From: Gautieria morchelliformis
Lineage: Eukaryota > Basidiomycota > Agaricomycetes > Gomphales > Gomphaceae
NCBI GenBank assembly: GCA_015179125.1
Contig: WHVA01000001.1
Span: 248,001 to 312,000, forward strand
Length of the DNA stretch: 64,000 nucleotides
Direction: 5' to 3'
Part shown: positions 42,222-52,975 of the stretch, one piece after another
How positions within the stretch are numbered: position 1 is the first letter of the stretch
How the letters are laid out: each line of letters begins with the position of its first letter
Notes under the pieces: generated by a model
What the model saw: the letters and a program-made list of their open reading frames with translations, nothing else
What the model was told of the DNA's origin: nothing
Database searches by the model: none
Translations under genes and position numbers: made by a program

Positions 42222-43570
42222 CAGGAGATAGTGAGTCCCGCGCCAAATTCGATCTCGGCATCGACTAATCAAATCTGTTAGTTTCCCGCAATAGGTATAA
42301 AGCATTGTCATGCACAAAGTCCAGCAGAACAAGCAAGTCTCGAGCTTGAAAACAAACTTACCGAAAGCAGTCTCCTGCAGGGTGCTGATGAGGACAGCAT
42401 TGATCCTGAGCCAGTTTTAGTACAAAATGGAGTGCAGGTCATATGAAACTCACGCCAAGACAGCGCCGGTAATAATTTTTTGAACAATAGGTTGCGCCAG
42501 AATGGGCAGCAGCAAATTAAGGCTGTCACCAGTGGCCACTGGGACGGCAAGCTGAGTGAAGTCCAGCGTTGTGGGATAGTCACCTGACAACCATCAGATG
42601 CTGACTGCCCCACAGGCCGAGATTAAACTCACTAATACATACCGCAGAATTCAAAATGATGTCAGACTGTAGCTATTTGAATGCTGCATCAACAAAGCTT
42701 GGGAGATTGAATCCCCTATGCAACGTGGCATTAGTACGGAACTATGAGGGACTGATGGAAGCCCACGTGAATATGTTGGCATTGTTCCCCTGCCTCTTTT
42801 GCGAGACCTTGGTTCCATCAGCGTCTGAGCTAGAAATATACTGAATCCCTCCCAGTGAAACAATCACATCTATTTGATCCGTCCTCTGGCCTGCCTGGAC
42901 AGTTAAACAGCGGAGAAGGGTAAAGATAGTTGGAGGGTCAAGGTTCATATTCAGGTCGAGCATCGGTGACGTAGTCGTTGATTTTCCGCTCGCAGGAAAG
43001 TTCGTGAAGGTCTGGATGGTGCCTAGGCTGAGCCCGTGTGACGTCACCATTGAATTGATGCTCCTGATGGTCAATCCTGCGCTTAAGGGGTTCTTGAGGT
43101 TGATGTTTACGTGAGCCATGTTGTTCTGCTTCCCAGTAGTGTTAAGAACTGATATCCATGGGTAAGTCGGGGAAGAATCATATATAGGATGAACATGGAC
43201 TCGTGAGAGCGGCGCTTGGCAGAAGGGTAGAGTTCAGCGCAGGGAGCATGGCGTTGATACTAAGACTCTCAAAGGCTTGAAGCAGGGAAGGAACCGCCGT
43301 ACTCCCGTTGAATCCCACGATCTGAAGCAATACGTCTGTGCCGCCTACAAATTCATTGAGTGTCTGCAGACCCTGCGGACTGTTGTTGGGCTGGAACCAA
43401 CCAGGCCAGCTGATGAAAGCACGAGCCAACAGTTTCCAGAGCGCACCTGGAAGGCGCTTGTAGCTGCCATTTTGTTGTTGCCCATGGCCAACGAGAGATT
43501 TGGGAGCAAAGTCGTTCCGAGAACAGCACCGTCCTGTATTAATTGCAAGGCTGAAAGGTGTGTTCAACTC
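42222..43570 (-). pseudogene. DUF3712-like host gene fragment, truncated at both ends
   Basis: Reading down from 43560, exon pieces match the fungal DUF3712 pattern: LIQDGAVLGTTLLPNLSLAM, an intron, PNNSPQGLQTLNEFVGG..LLQIVGFNGS, an intron (43200-43149, 52 nt), NNMAHVNINLKNPLSAGLTI, then LGGIQYISS, an intron with a CTAAT branch site, GFNLPSFVDAAFK, further exons (PTTLDFTQLAVPVA, LLLPILAQPIVQKIITGAVL) and DAEIEFGAGLTISWQDD at 42260-42225. The family consists of membrane-anchored proteins of unknown role. An in-frame TAG at 42675-42673 and an apparent frame change near 42590-42630 show decay. Both ends stop at foreign sequence (Gypsy-4 on the left, minisatellite on the right), so this is a captured or rearranged fragment. 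Confidence 0.65.
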
Positions 43571-43918
43571 AGGCTATCAGCGCAGGGGTGCGCTGACTGC
43601 GACGTGCACCAGCGCACGCATGCGCTGACAGCGCCGTTACCAACGCAAGCCTGCGCTGACAGCGACGTGCACCAGCGCACGCTGCGCTGACAGCGCCGGG
43701 TACCAGCGCATGCCTGCACTGACAGCGCCGGTACCAGCGCAAGAGTGCGCTGACTGCGACGTGCACCAGCGCACGCGTGCGCTGACAGCGCCGGTACCAG
43801 CGCAAGGGTGTGCTGACAGTGCCGAGTACCAGCGCAGGCCTACGCTGACAGCGCCGGGTACCAGCGCAAGCCTGTGCTGACAGCGACGTGCACCAGCGCA
43901 CGCTGCACTGACATCGCC
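43571..43918. repeat. GC-rich minisatellite, about 11 units of 31-32 bp
   Basis: Tandem units of the form GCGCTGACAGCG followed by CCGGTACCAGCGCA or ACGTGCACCAGCGCA. Two unit types alternate irregularly: a GTACC type and a GTGCACC type. Related units recur near 44750-44815. No spacers of unique sequence, so not a CRISPR array. Translations of this block are repetitive and not genes. Confidence 0.9.
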
Positions 43919-45280
43919 TACGGTGGTCGGTGTGCACAAATATTATCCCGACTCCATGCCAAAGGGAAAAATTCCCATTCGCACGGCATTGCATTTTGCG
44001 CGCACACGCAATTCACCGCAAAGTGTTCCCGCGTGCGCTGGTGCTTTCTGGCATAGTCACGTGACCTGCCCTCGTCTTACATCATGATTTGCTAGTCTTT
44101 GAAGGCAGGGAATTTTTTTTTTTTTTGGCTAGTATGATGGATGGGACCCTTATAAATGATTCTAGGTTGATTTTCTGGCCCTACATAAGATTCTGATCAT
44201 CATTATTTTCAACATTCGAGTCGTCGATCGGTTGTAACTCTGCAGGATGGGTCACCCTTTCCCAGGCTATGGTGCAGTGGACTCCGGAGGTCATGTGATG
44301 CATCTACAGCCACCCATGTTGTGTAAGTATTTCCCACGCTGAGTTACGGTGAAAGCCAAATAGATGTCCGAACAAACTCAACGTGGGAAATACTTACACA
44401 ACATGGGTGGTTGTAGACGCATCACATGACCTCCGCAGTTCACTGCACCTCAGCCTGGGAAAGGGTGACTCATCCTGCGCAGTTACAACCGATCAACGAC
44501 TCGAATGTTGAAAATAATGATGATCAGAACCCATCCATCATACTAGCCAAAAAAAAAAAAAATTCCATGCCTTCAAAGGCTAGCAAACCATGATTTAAGA
44601 CAAGGCCAGGTCACGTGACTGTGCCAGAAAGCATCAGCAACACTTTGCGGTGAATTGTGCGTGCGCGCAAAATGCAATGCCACGTGAACGGGAGTTTTTC
44701 CCTTTGGTGCGGGCGCAGGATAATATTTGTGCAAACCAACCACCATAAGTGCCGGGTACCAGCAACCACGTGCGCTGGCAGCGCCGGTACCAGCGCACCG
44801 TCCAGCGCATGGTCAACACACTATTCCAATTTCTAGACAATTCCCCAACCCAGGAAATCCTCAGGAAATCTTTGAGATATTGTGAATTTCCTCCTCCTAG
44901 AAACTGAATATTTACTATAATTTCCAGAGTCAGGAAATCATAGAGAAATATAAAATTTTCACAAGATTTCCTGCCAAGATTTGCAGAATTTCCAAATATT
45001 TTCCTGTACCAAAACCTCTGAGGAAATTTAGAATTTACTCATGATTTCCTTAGACAGTAAATCATGATGGTTAAACTGTCAGTTTCTGGACTCAGATTCC
45101 TCACGATTTCCTGGACCATATTTTTACAATTTTTATACATTTTCCTGAACTTTGAAAACCCTCGTAAAAAATTAAATTTCCTCTAAATTTCCCATCCTAG
45201 GAAACTCTCAAGAAACGTGGAATTTCCATAGAATTTTCAAGGGGTTTCCTGACTTGAGAAATTTTGCCATGCCTCCAGTG
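43919..45280. mobile_element. Second palindromic CACTA-like element, incomplete on its left
   Basis: The right outer arm (44806-45280) matches the right arm of the element at 37102-39302 and ends in the same terminus, TTTTGCCATGCCTCCAGTG. An inner palindrome centres near 44385: CTCAACGTGGGAAATACTTA right of it mirrors sequence left of it, and 43920-44080 mirrors 44600-44750. The outer left arm is missing and its place is taken by the minisatellite and the DUF3712 fragment. T-rich and A-rich runs (44108-44126, 44550-44562) are part of the arms, not LINE tails. Confidence 0.65.
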
Positions 45281-46708
45281 ACAGATGTTGTGATCCGTTT
45301 GTGTTGCGATTTCGGGGAGAGAAGAATTTGTCAGGTTTCGCAGCATCAGAATCAACATCAGGGGTGGCCTGAGGGTAGGGTGAAGGAAAGGGATAATAGG
45401 GGTTCCAGGGGAACCCTGGTTGCAGCCAAGGCCCTCCACCAGGAGGTGGAGGTGGGCCAGGAGGTCCGGGGGGCCTGGGAGGTCTGGGAGGCCCAATTGG
45501 AGGTACTCCGAAATGAGGAAAGGGTGGCCTGAAAGGTGGTGGAGGAGAAGGTGCAGGCTCTCCAGGTAGGGCAGGAATCTGTGCCAGAGTTGCTGCAGGG
45601 GAGGTTGTCCTGTGAAGGGGTGAGGTTGTCCTGCGAATGGAGGTGCAGGCCCACTAGGTGGGGCAGGAATCTGTGCTGGAAGTTGTTGCGGGGGAGGTTG
45701 TCCTGCGAAGGGGTGAGGTTGTCCTGCAAATGGAAGGGGTGCGCCAGGTGGGGCAGGAATCTGTGCTGGCGGTTGTTGCGGGGGAGATTGTCCTGCGAAG
45801 AGAGGTGGGGCGTCCCCAAATGGCGCAGCATTCAGATCATAATAAGGCATGCCACTGAAAGGATAGCCAAGGTGTTGTCCGAGTGCAGGGTCAGCGTGAT
45901 GTCCCTGATCCGCTAAAGGCACCTGGGGAGGAAAGCCTTGTTGAGAATCTACTCAAGTGTGGTTGCTGTGTACCAAATGATGAGGACTGCGAAGAGCCTG
46001 TGAATAGTGCAAAGAGGCATGTGAGTGATGTGAATGAGATGAAGAGTTGTGCAAAGCAGGCCTGTGAGCCTGAAATTCTGCTCGTACAGGGGTAGTGTGC
46101 CCAGTATTGAGAGGTGGTGTAGGCTGGATATAAGGAGGACATTGGGTGTAGTGCACATTGAGAAATGGATTCGGAGTACGACTAGGTGAAGTCGGTGGCA
46201 AGTGGGGTCATGCGAAGCCTGATTGTAATTGGGGTCCTGAGGCACTGACAATCTGAGGAAGCCTAGAAGGATAAGGTGCTTGAAAGCTGCTGGGGTTCTG
46301 TGGATGATCTCCAGGTGAATTAGGGGCCAATAGGCGGCGTAAATAATCGGCACTAGGCCTGTGGCTAGATATGGGAGTACTTGCCGAAAGTGGGCGCTGA
46401 GGGGAGGAGTGCTGTTCGCCTGGAGTTAGCTGGCATTGAATGTTGAAATGAGGTGGTGATGCATGTTCAGGGACCGGATAATGTGGTGTAGGCTGAGATG
46501 CAACATAGCAACTAGGCAGGAGAAAGGGATGATGTCTCCAGTGGGGTTTTGCAAGGGAAACGAGGTGGAAGCTGGTCACTGGGGAAGTGGTGCTGGAGTA
46601 TGAACAGGGCCTGTTGAGCGAGTTCTTTGGACAACAGGTTGTTCTTGTTGTGTAGATGACATGAGAGGCAGAAGAATGCTTTGAATGTAGTTGTTAGTTC
46701 AATTATAC
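45281..46708 (-). pseudogene. Gag-like region of an LTR element (TGTCAAG-LTR family)
   Basis: The minus strand carries a Pro/Gln-rich coding stretch from about 46660 (MSSTQQEQPVVQRTRSTG) to the junction with the palindromic element at 45280. Three tandem units of about 92 bp around 45570-45800 encode Phe-Ala-Gly-Gln-Pro repeats. A downstream DKFFSPRNRN stretch hints at a retrotransposon gag domain. An LTR start lies at 46709. Broken fossil; assignment tentative. Confidence 0.45.
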
Positions 46709-47397
46709 TGTCAAGATTGGTTTTTAGGCGTTAATATCATGTATTAGTGAACACAGTGAATGCCCGAATAGCTTGTGCGAAGAAGTGTGCCATTCGGGGA
46801 ATAAGATGCTCAGTCATTGATTCTTGTCGCAATATCATCTATGGACAATATTTTGGTATGTCCTGAATCTGACCACTCATGAGCATCTGAGTTCACTGAG
46901 GTGCACATATGTGCATACACACAAGTTATGAGTCGAGGCTATCCAGTGCACATGCTAGATCACACACCGAGCTATAAAGCTGAGCCGAGATAGTGCATAT
47001 ACAATGAGTCAAGTCAAGGTACACAATATATGTGTACATGAGTAGCCATACAACTGGACCAATCCCATCTCCTTGATCCCATCTTGCCAACCCTATCTCA
47101 TGACACCTTTCCTCCAACACACCTGAGTCACATCTATAACTCCTATTTGATTACACCTAGCTCTCCACCTTATCCTTCGAGCCATGAAATGTGTACGAAC
47201 CCTTCTGCCTTTTGTCTAGGCCAAACCGAGCAGGCAGGTCGAAGTGCAAGTATACAGTGCAGGCAGTAAACATGCACCTGCCATATACATATTCCCACCA
47301 ATCCTGTTGCTCACTACCTTGTATCGATACCACTCTCTGAGTTGACATAAATAGCTAACCATGTAAGAGCAAAATAATGAGAATGAACATTTTGACA
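46709..47397 (-). repeat. LTR-like sequence starting TGTCAAGATTGG
   Basis: The first 107 bp (46709-46815) are nearly the same as 57487-57595, the left end of a solo LTR bounded by target duplications. The right end is uncertain. Similarity to the second copy is lost after about 110 bp. Confidence 0.45.
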
Positions 47398-47416
47398 TAC
47401 TTATTGACTTCAAGTC

Positions 47417-47515
47417 TGTTACGTATCGATATTTCCACAAGTCGTAACTAGAAAGGACAACAGCTTCAACTTATGTGTTGTGCCACCAATGAACTATCGT
47501 CCTAAGGATTTCAGA
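47417..47515 (-). repeat. Gypsy-1-family LTR fragment
   Basis: TGTTACGTATCG at 47417 and the following bases (CAACTTATGTGTTG, AACTATCGTCCTAAG) are the reverse complement of the last 100 bp of the Gypsy-1 LTR. It ends where a LINE fragment begins. Confidence 0.7.
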
Positions 47516-47523
47516 TCACGAGT

Positions 47524-48654
47524 GCCTGGTCACCCTTCCAGCGTCCCACCCTCTGCACAAACCCATCAAAACCTGCACCAGCAGGCACATCCACCATCAC
47601 CCATCCCCCCTCCACAACCTGATGTGCACGTTCAACCTGCGACTGACCGACTATGAGACCATCATGCCAGTGCTCCAGCCACCGAACCAGCCCCCACTCT
47701 TCGAGACTGACCTATATGAGTCGAGAGAGGAGTCCAAAGAGGCCGAATCAGCTGACACCTCTGATGCCAGGGTCTACACGGATGGCTCGGGGATAGACGG
47801 GAACGTGGCTGCGTCAGCAGTCCTATACAGGAAAGGGGGAGGCATCATAACGTCAAGGTACTGCCTAGGAACGCTAGCTGACCACATTACGTATGAAGCA
47901 GAGGCCACGGGAGTCATCCCAGCACTCGAGCTGCTGTCGAAAGAAAGGGGTATCGGCACGGCAACAATCCTCCTAGATAACCAGGCAGTCATCCAGTCCC
48001 TCAGCCACATCAAGCCACGGCCGGCCCAACACATCCTCAATCATGTGCACAAGCTGGCCAACAGGACCGCTGCGCCATCCAGATGACAGAAGACCAAGCT
48101 AAGAGTCACATGGATCTCGGGCCATGACGATGTCAGTGGGAATGAAAGAGCAGATGCAGAGGCGAAGAAGGCCGCAAAGGGAGACTGCACCCAGGCAAGT
48201 GAACTACCAGCTTTCCTCGCCTCAGACCCCCTGCCCCACAGCGCAGCCGCTGCAAGCCAATGCTTCAGAGTGGCCCTAAGGGACCTATGGAGGGTGAGAT
48301 GGACAACATCGCCGCAATATGCACGGATGGCGACGATCAACGACAGTCTCCCGACCAAGAGCTATCACAAAGACGTAGCAGGTTTTACAAGGGCACAGAC
48401 CAGCCTCATAACACAGCTCCGCACCATGCACATCCCGCTCAACAGCCACCTATACCGCATACGAAAATCCCAGTCCCTGCTATGCCCAGCCTGCACTGGG
48501 GCAGAAGAGACCATCCACCACTACCTCTTTGACTGCAGGGCACACGAACATGGGAGAGTAACGCTAAGAAGGAGACTGGGACGAAGGTCAAAATCGCTGA
48601 AGGAGCTCTTAGGATCACGCAAGGCTATGAGGATATTCATAATGGTTATGTAAT
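47524..48654 (+). pseudogene. LINE ORF2 3' fragment: RNase H and terminal zinc finger
   Basis: A 5'-truncated Tad1-like LINE end. RNase H shows VYTDGSGIDGN (Asp), ITYEAEATGV (Glu), ATILLDNQAVIQ (Asp) and WISGHDDVSGNERADAEA (His, Asp). The frame continues to the finger CPACTGAEETIHHYLFDC, whose four ligands are all present, unlike the copy at 7156-8655. One in-frame TGA at 48084-48086 falls between the third and fourth RNase H blocks. No clear poly(A): a TA-rich tract follows the stop. Confidence 0.8.
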
Positions 48655-49000
48655 ACAGCATATATGAGTATATAATATATACTATAAGAGTATTAATAAC
48701 AACATATAGGAATATATAGTAGTATTTATAAGGAGAATAATAGATGTTATTAGATGATTCTGTATATATTTAAACATCTCGAAGATATATATACATATGA
48801 GAGAGTATTAGACTACAAGATAGAGTAACAGATACTTGGAGAGATACTTGTAACAGATATGAGTAGGAGTATTAGTATGACTAGTTATAATGAGAGAGTA
48901 TTGGACTAGCATATGGAGTAATAGTAGTTGTGTAGATATTTGTAATATATATGAATAGTTATAATGATATAGTGTATATTAAAAGTGGGTAGAAAAAATA
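48655..49000. repeat. AT-rich low-complexity tract
   Basis: About 330 bp dominated by TATA, AGTAT and GAGAGTATTA words. No coding capacity. It directly follows the LINE stop codon and may be an expanded LINE 3' tail. Confidence 0.5.
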
Positions 49001-49300
49001 AGAAGAGACGTAAAAATTGGCATCGGCGTTCTCGTCGGTGGAGCGGCCGCTCGGGGAGGGACAAAATAAAAATTATTTATAGCCCAACAATAAGATTGGC
49101 ATATACTTTCGTCCTCTTCTTTTCTATAATTTGAGAATAAAATGGGTGAAGCTACAGGTAATCAAAAGTTGTGAGCATCCGCCTAAGGTATGTGCGTACT
49201 CCACTTATTCTATCCTTGTATCATATTGATATGTCGTTTTTGTATAGGAAAGGGTCATGACGCAGGACGAGATTGTTGAGAGCGTGGTGGTAGGTTGTAC
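49001..49300 (+). other. Unassigned; possible exon pair around a consensus intron
   Basis: GTATGTGCG at about 49191 and TTGTATAG at about 49245 bracket a well-formed intron of about 60 nt; flanking sequence reads CEHPPK before and ERVMTQDEIVESV after it in one frame. Too short to identify, possibly a host gene remnant. Confidence 0.2.
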
Positions 49301-52075
49301 GCTGTGGTAGTCTTCTCACGTTCATGGCCTCCCCAGGACAGGGCAACAAGCTCCTTGCAGTTGTCTATCCACCGTCCTAAACGTGGCTGGTATCTTCGAG
49401 TCCGATCCCCATCCGTCCCACCAGGCAGGGGAACAAAGGGTCAGGCAAACGGGGTCCTGTGGAACCCCTGCCGGCTTCGGCTGCTCGCGCCTCTACGGCT
49501 GAGACCAAGCTCAACCCAAGCTTGGAAGCCCCCTGGGTGGCTCTCCTGAATGCGGCAGGGTTTTACCGTGCCTGCAAACTAGAGGGTTCCCGATGTTTCC
49601 AGCTAAACCTGGCGCAGCCCGAATCCAAGGCTTTGGCCTGTTCGGCTTCTGTGCAACCTGACCCGGTGGATCTTAAGGATGTGCCAAAGGAGTATCACGA
49701 CTTTGCGGATGTCTTTAGCAAGTACAAAGGCGACACCTTGGCTCCCCACCGACCCTAGGACCTTAAGATCGCATTAGAGGATGGTGCTACTCCTCCTCAA
49801 CCCCCGTTATACTCGCTCTCTACCTTGGAGCTTGCCACGCTCCGAGCTTTCATTGATGAGCACTTGAATTTGGGTTACATTCGGCCCACTCGGTCCTCCC
49901 ACGGAGCCCCTATCCTCTTCATCAAAAAGAAGAGTGGCAAACTTCGGCTCTGCGTGGATTTCCGAGCACTCAATAAGATTATGAAGAAGTACCGCTACCC
50001 ACTCCCATTGATTACCAACTTGTTGGATGCACCCCAAAAGGCTCGGATTTATACCAAAATCAACCTTCGACCTGCATTCTGCCTCATCCGAGTCGCCGAA
50101 GGCAACAAGTGGAAAACAGCATTCCGGACCCAGTACACTCTTTTGAATGGCTAGTCATGCCATTCGGCTTAACCAACGGTCCCGCGGTGTTTCAATGTTT
50201 TATGAATGACGTCTTTGGAGATATGCTTGATGTATGCGTCGGCGTGTACCTTGACGACATACTCATCTACTCCGACGACCCGGTCAAACACAGGGAACAC
50301 ATCTGTGAAGTATTGTGGCGTCTTCAGAAACATGGTCTCTATGCCAAACCCAATAAATGTGAATGGACACCAAGATTCTGTGGAATTCCTAGGGTATATG
50401 CTGTCTGTCAACGGGTTTACCATGTCCAAAGACAAAGTCCAGACAATCCGTGATTGGCCCGAGACTCAGAAGGTAAAAGACATACAGTATTTCCTTGGCT
50501 TCGCCAATTTTTACTGCCACTTCATCTATAACTATTCCTACATCACAGTTCCCCTTACCCGGCTTACTCATAAAGGCACCCCTTGGGCGTTTACCAAAGA
50601 ATGCCAAAATTCTTTCAACTATCTTAAGGAAGCTTTGACTTCGGCTCTGATTCTGTCACATTGATTCCCGACCGGCCTATGGTCATGGAAACCAACGCCT
50701 TGGATTATGCCCTTGGCGCAATCCTGTCCTTGTTTGATGAAGAAGGCATCCTGCACCCAGTCGCTTTCCACTCTGGAACATTTTCCAGTGCCAAATTAAA
50801 TTATCATGTCCATGATAAAGAGCTATTGGCAATTTTTGAAGCGTTCCAACGTTGGAGACACTATTTGGAGGGCTCCGGCTCCCTTATCGACGTTGTCACC
50901 AATCACAAAAAATTGGAGTATTTTGCTACCACAAAGTTGCTAACCTGACGACAAGCCTGCTGGTCTGAATTCCTCTCCCAATTCAACCTCATTATTCGAT
51001 TCTGTCCTGGAAAGCTCAATGCTCTAACTAGAGGATGGGATGTCTACCTTCAAGAGGGAGGTAATGACTATGGCTCAGTCAACACGCAGAACTTCCGACC
51101 GATTCTCACTAATCACCAACTGTTGGAATCCCTCTGGGCAACTTGCTTGCTTGCATCTGTTCTCCGGACAAGCACTGTGATGGACTCCGAGAAGCTCCAT
51201 CCCTTCCACCTCACGACATGCACACACTCTCTCTCTTTCCAATCTCCATCTCACCTTCAAGGAGAAACAGGCTTGGCATGGATTGCCTGTGCACACCTGC
51301 TTGTTCTATGCTTGTCACACTTCAGCTCCAATGCTCAGGAGCGTGTCCACTCTGATGTAGGGGAGCACATGGATGTGGAAGACGAATCTTATTGGGAGGA
51401 AGTGCATTCTGTGATCTCCTTGCTCAGGTCGACGTTGGAGGATGCGTCAGCTCACCTTACAGATGCGATAGCAGATATGATGTGGAGGAAGCAGCTAGAG
51501 GCAGAGATCATAACCGATGAGGAGTCATGCGCTGACTCTGTACCTCGCGAGGAGTTTACTAACTCTAGCTTCATCGATGCAATCACCTCTGCACTGGACG
51601 ACACATGAGAGCATCTCCAGCAATGCATCACATCATTAAAGGAATATGCAGAAGTGGCGTGAAAACACCCCAGGGATCCCAAGTTACATCTGATAGCCTT
51701 GCAGTCATATGAGCGGCTGAGGTGGGAACTGGGCCTTGTGCTTAGGGAATGTGAGCGTGGAGGCGGGACCTTGCTGGAGATTTTGCAACCAAGCACCCCT
51801 GATCACCTACCAGAGGACGAGGACAAGGAGGATGAAGCACCTTCCCTCCATGTAAAGGATGTCGATCTTAAGACCTTGTATCACAAGGGCACAACAGAAC
51901 TTGACCAATGAGTGGTATTCTGAATGCTACGTAGTGACAGGTAAGAGTAAGATGCGATGGGGACCACTGGCCTGTTCCCACGCATAAACTATACAGTGGG
52001 TCCCTAAGGGGCCCACTGGGATTATGTAATAACTAATGTACATGTAGATACACGGGTTATTTACACTCCAGGATG
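49301..52075 (+). mobile_element. Gypsy-3: truncated Ty3/Gypsy fossil
   Basis: RT (KDVPKEYHDFADVFSKYKGD near 49690, [11 protein letters not shown] near 50250) and RNase H (ETNALDYALGAILS near 50690; VTNHKKLEYFATTKLL near 50930), then an Asp/Glu-rich helical C-terminal stretch (51330-51910). No gag or recognisable integrase. A 3' LTR begins about 51858 (TGTCGATCTTAAGACC) and is followed to about 52075; the same LTR piece lies inverted at 34107-34309. Broken, with several breaks. Confidence 0.75.
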
Positions 52076-52254
52076 AGCACTAAGCTCTGGAGAATCGGAT
52101 AAGACCCTGTACAACTTGAGTGAGGTCCACGAGCCCAAAGCGACTTCTGTTAACCAGGGCCAAGGTCATGATCCATCATTTCCTGACGACGATGCAACCT
52201 CCTAGCTAATCTGGACAACAAGCCTGAAACACTGGGGATTGAACAAGTGTTGGA
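52076..52254. other. Unassigned sequence left of Copia-B
   Basis: Nothing recognised. Together with 56752-57481 it forms the pre-insertion locus of Copia-B. Confidence 0.3.
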
Positions 52255-52475
52255 TGTGGAACGAAGGAGATATAATAATCTGTTATATTACGATCTGTAC
52301 AAGATCATCTGTCCTTATATACTAATTATGATGTTCCTATATTACCAATCTCTTCGAGCTGCTGTGCCGATGCGATGCCGGTGCACCAGCAACCCGGGGT
52401 CGAGAGCGATCTCGAACCTCCGGCTAAATGCGTGCCGGCTCTGCCTCGGCGGTGTCATCGTCCCGATTACTAACA
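52255..52475 (-). repeat. Copia-B 3' LTR
   Basis: Identical by eye to the 5' LTR over 221 bp, TG..CA ends. Confidence 0.9.
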
Positions 52476-52975
52476 CTCCCCCTCAGCGAGAAGTCCCTTC
52501 GGCAAAATCCGAATTTCCCTAATAGATACCTGTGTTGATATAAATCCAATCCCTTTGTAAATATGTCCGCTATGTTCTCCTTCGTCGGTACGTACGTAAG
52601 TGATGCCTCATGAGAGGCCACTTTCTCACGGATGAAATGATATGCGACATTGATGTGTTTGGTACGCGCATGATACGTTGCGTCATGCGATAGTGTAATG
52701 GCGCCTAGATTGTCTGATCAAAGTGACGTGGGCTGGGTTTGATCGATTCCAAGTTCCTCGATAAAACGCCTCAGCCAGATTAATTGCTTGGCGCCCTCGG
52801 TAAGTGCCATGTATTCGGCCTCCGTGGTAGATAGCGCGATCGTTCGCTGCTTTTTCGAGCTCCATGCGATAGCTCCCCCTCCTAGTATAGCTACATAGCC
52901 ACTAATAGATAGTGCGTCGTTTCTATTAGCATAATCCGAGTCGACAAATATTTCGAGGTCGAGACCAGCGTCTCG

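Noticed and set aside
43571-43918. CRISPR array
   Set aside because: Units abut without unique spacers, units diverge, and the genome is eukaryotic.
43569-43994. Cys-rich repetitive protein on the minus strand
   Set aside because: It is the translation of the 31-32-bp minisatellite; no start context, introns or non-repeat sequence support a gene.
44108-44126. Poly(T) and poly(A) runs as LINE tails
   Set aside because: They occur as mirror pairs inside the arms of the palindromic elements.
45254-45916. Trp/Arg-rich plus-strand proteins near 45.3-45.9 kb
   Set aside because: They are antisense to the Pro/Gln repeat coding stretch on the minus strand.
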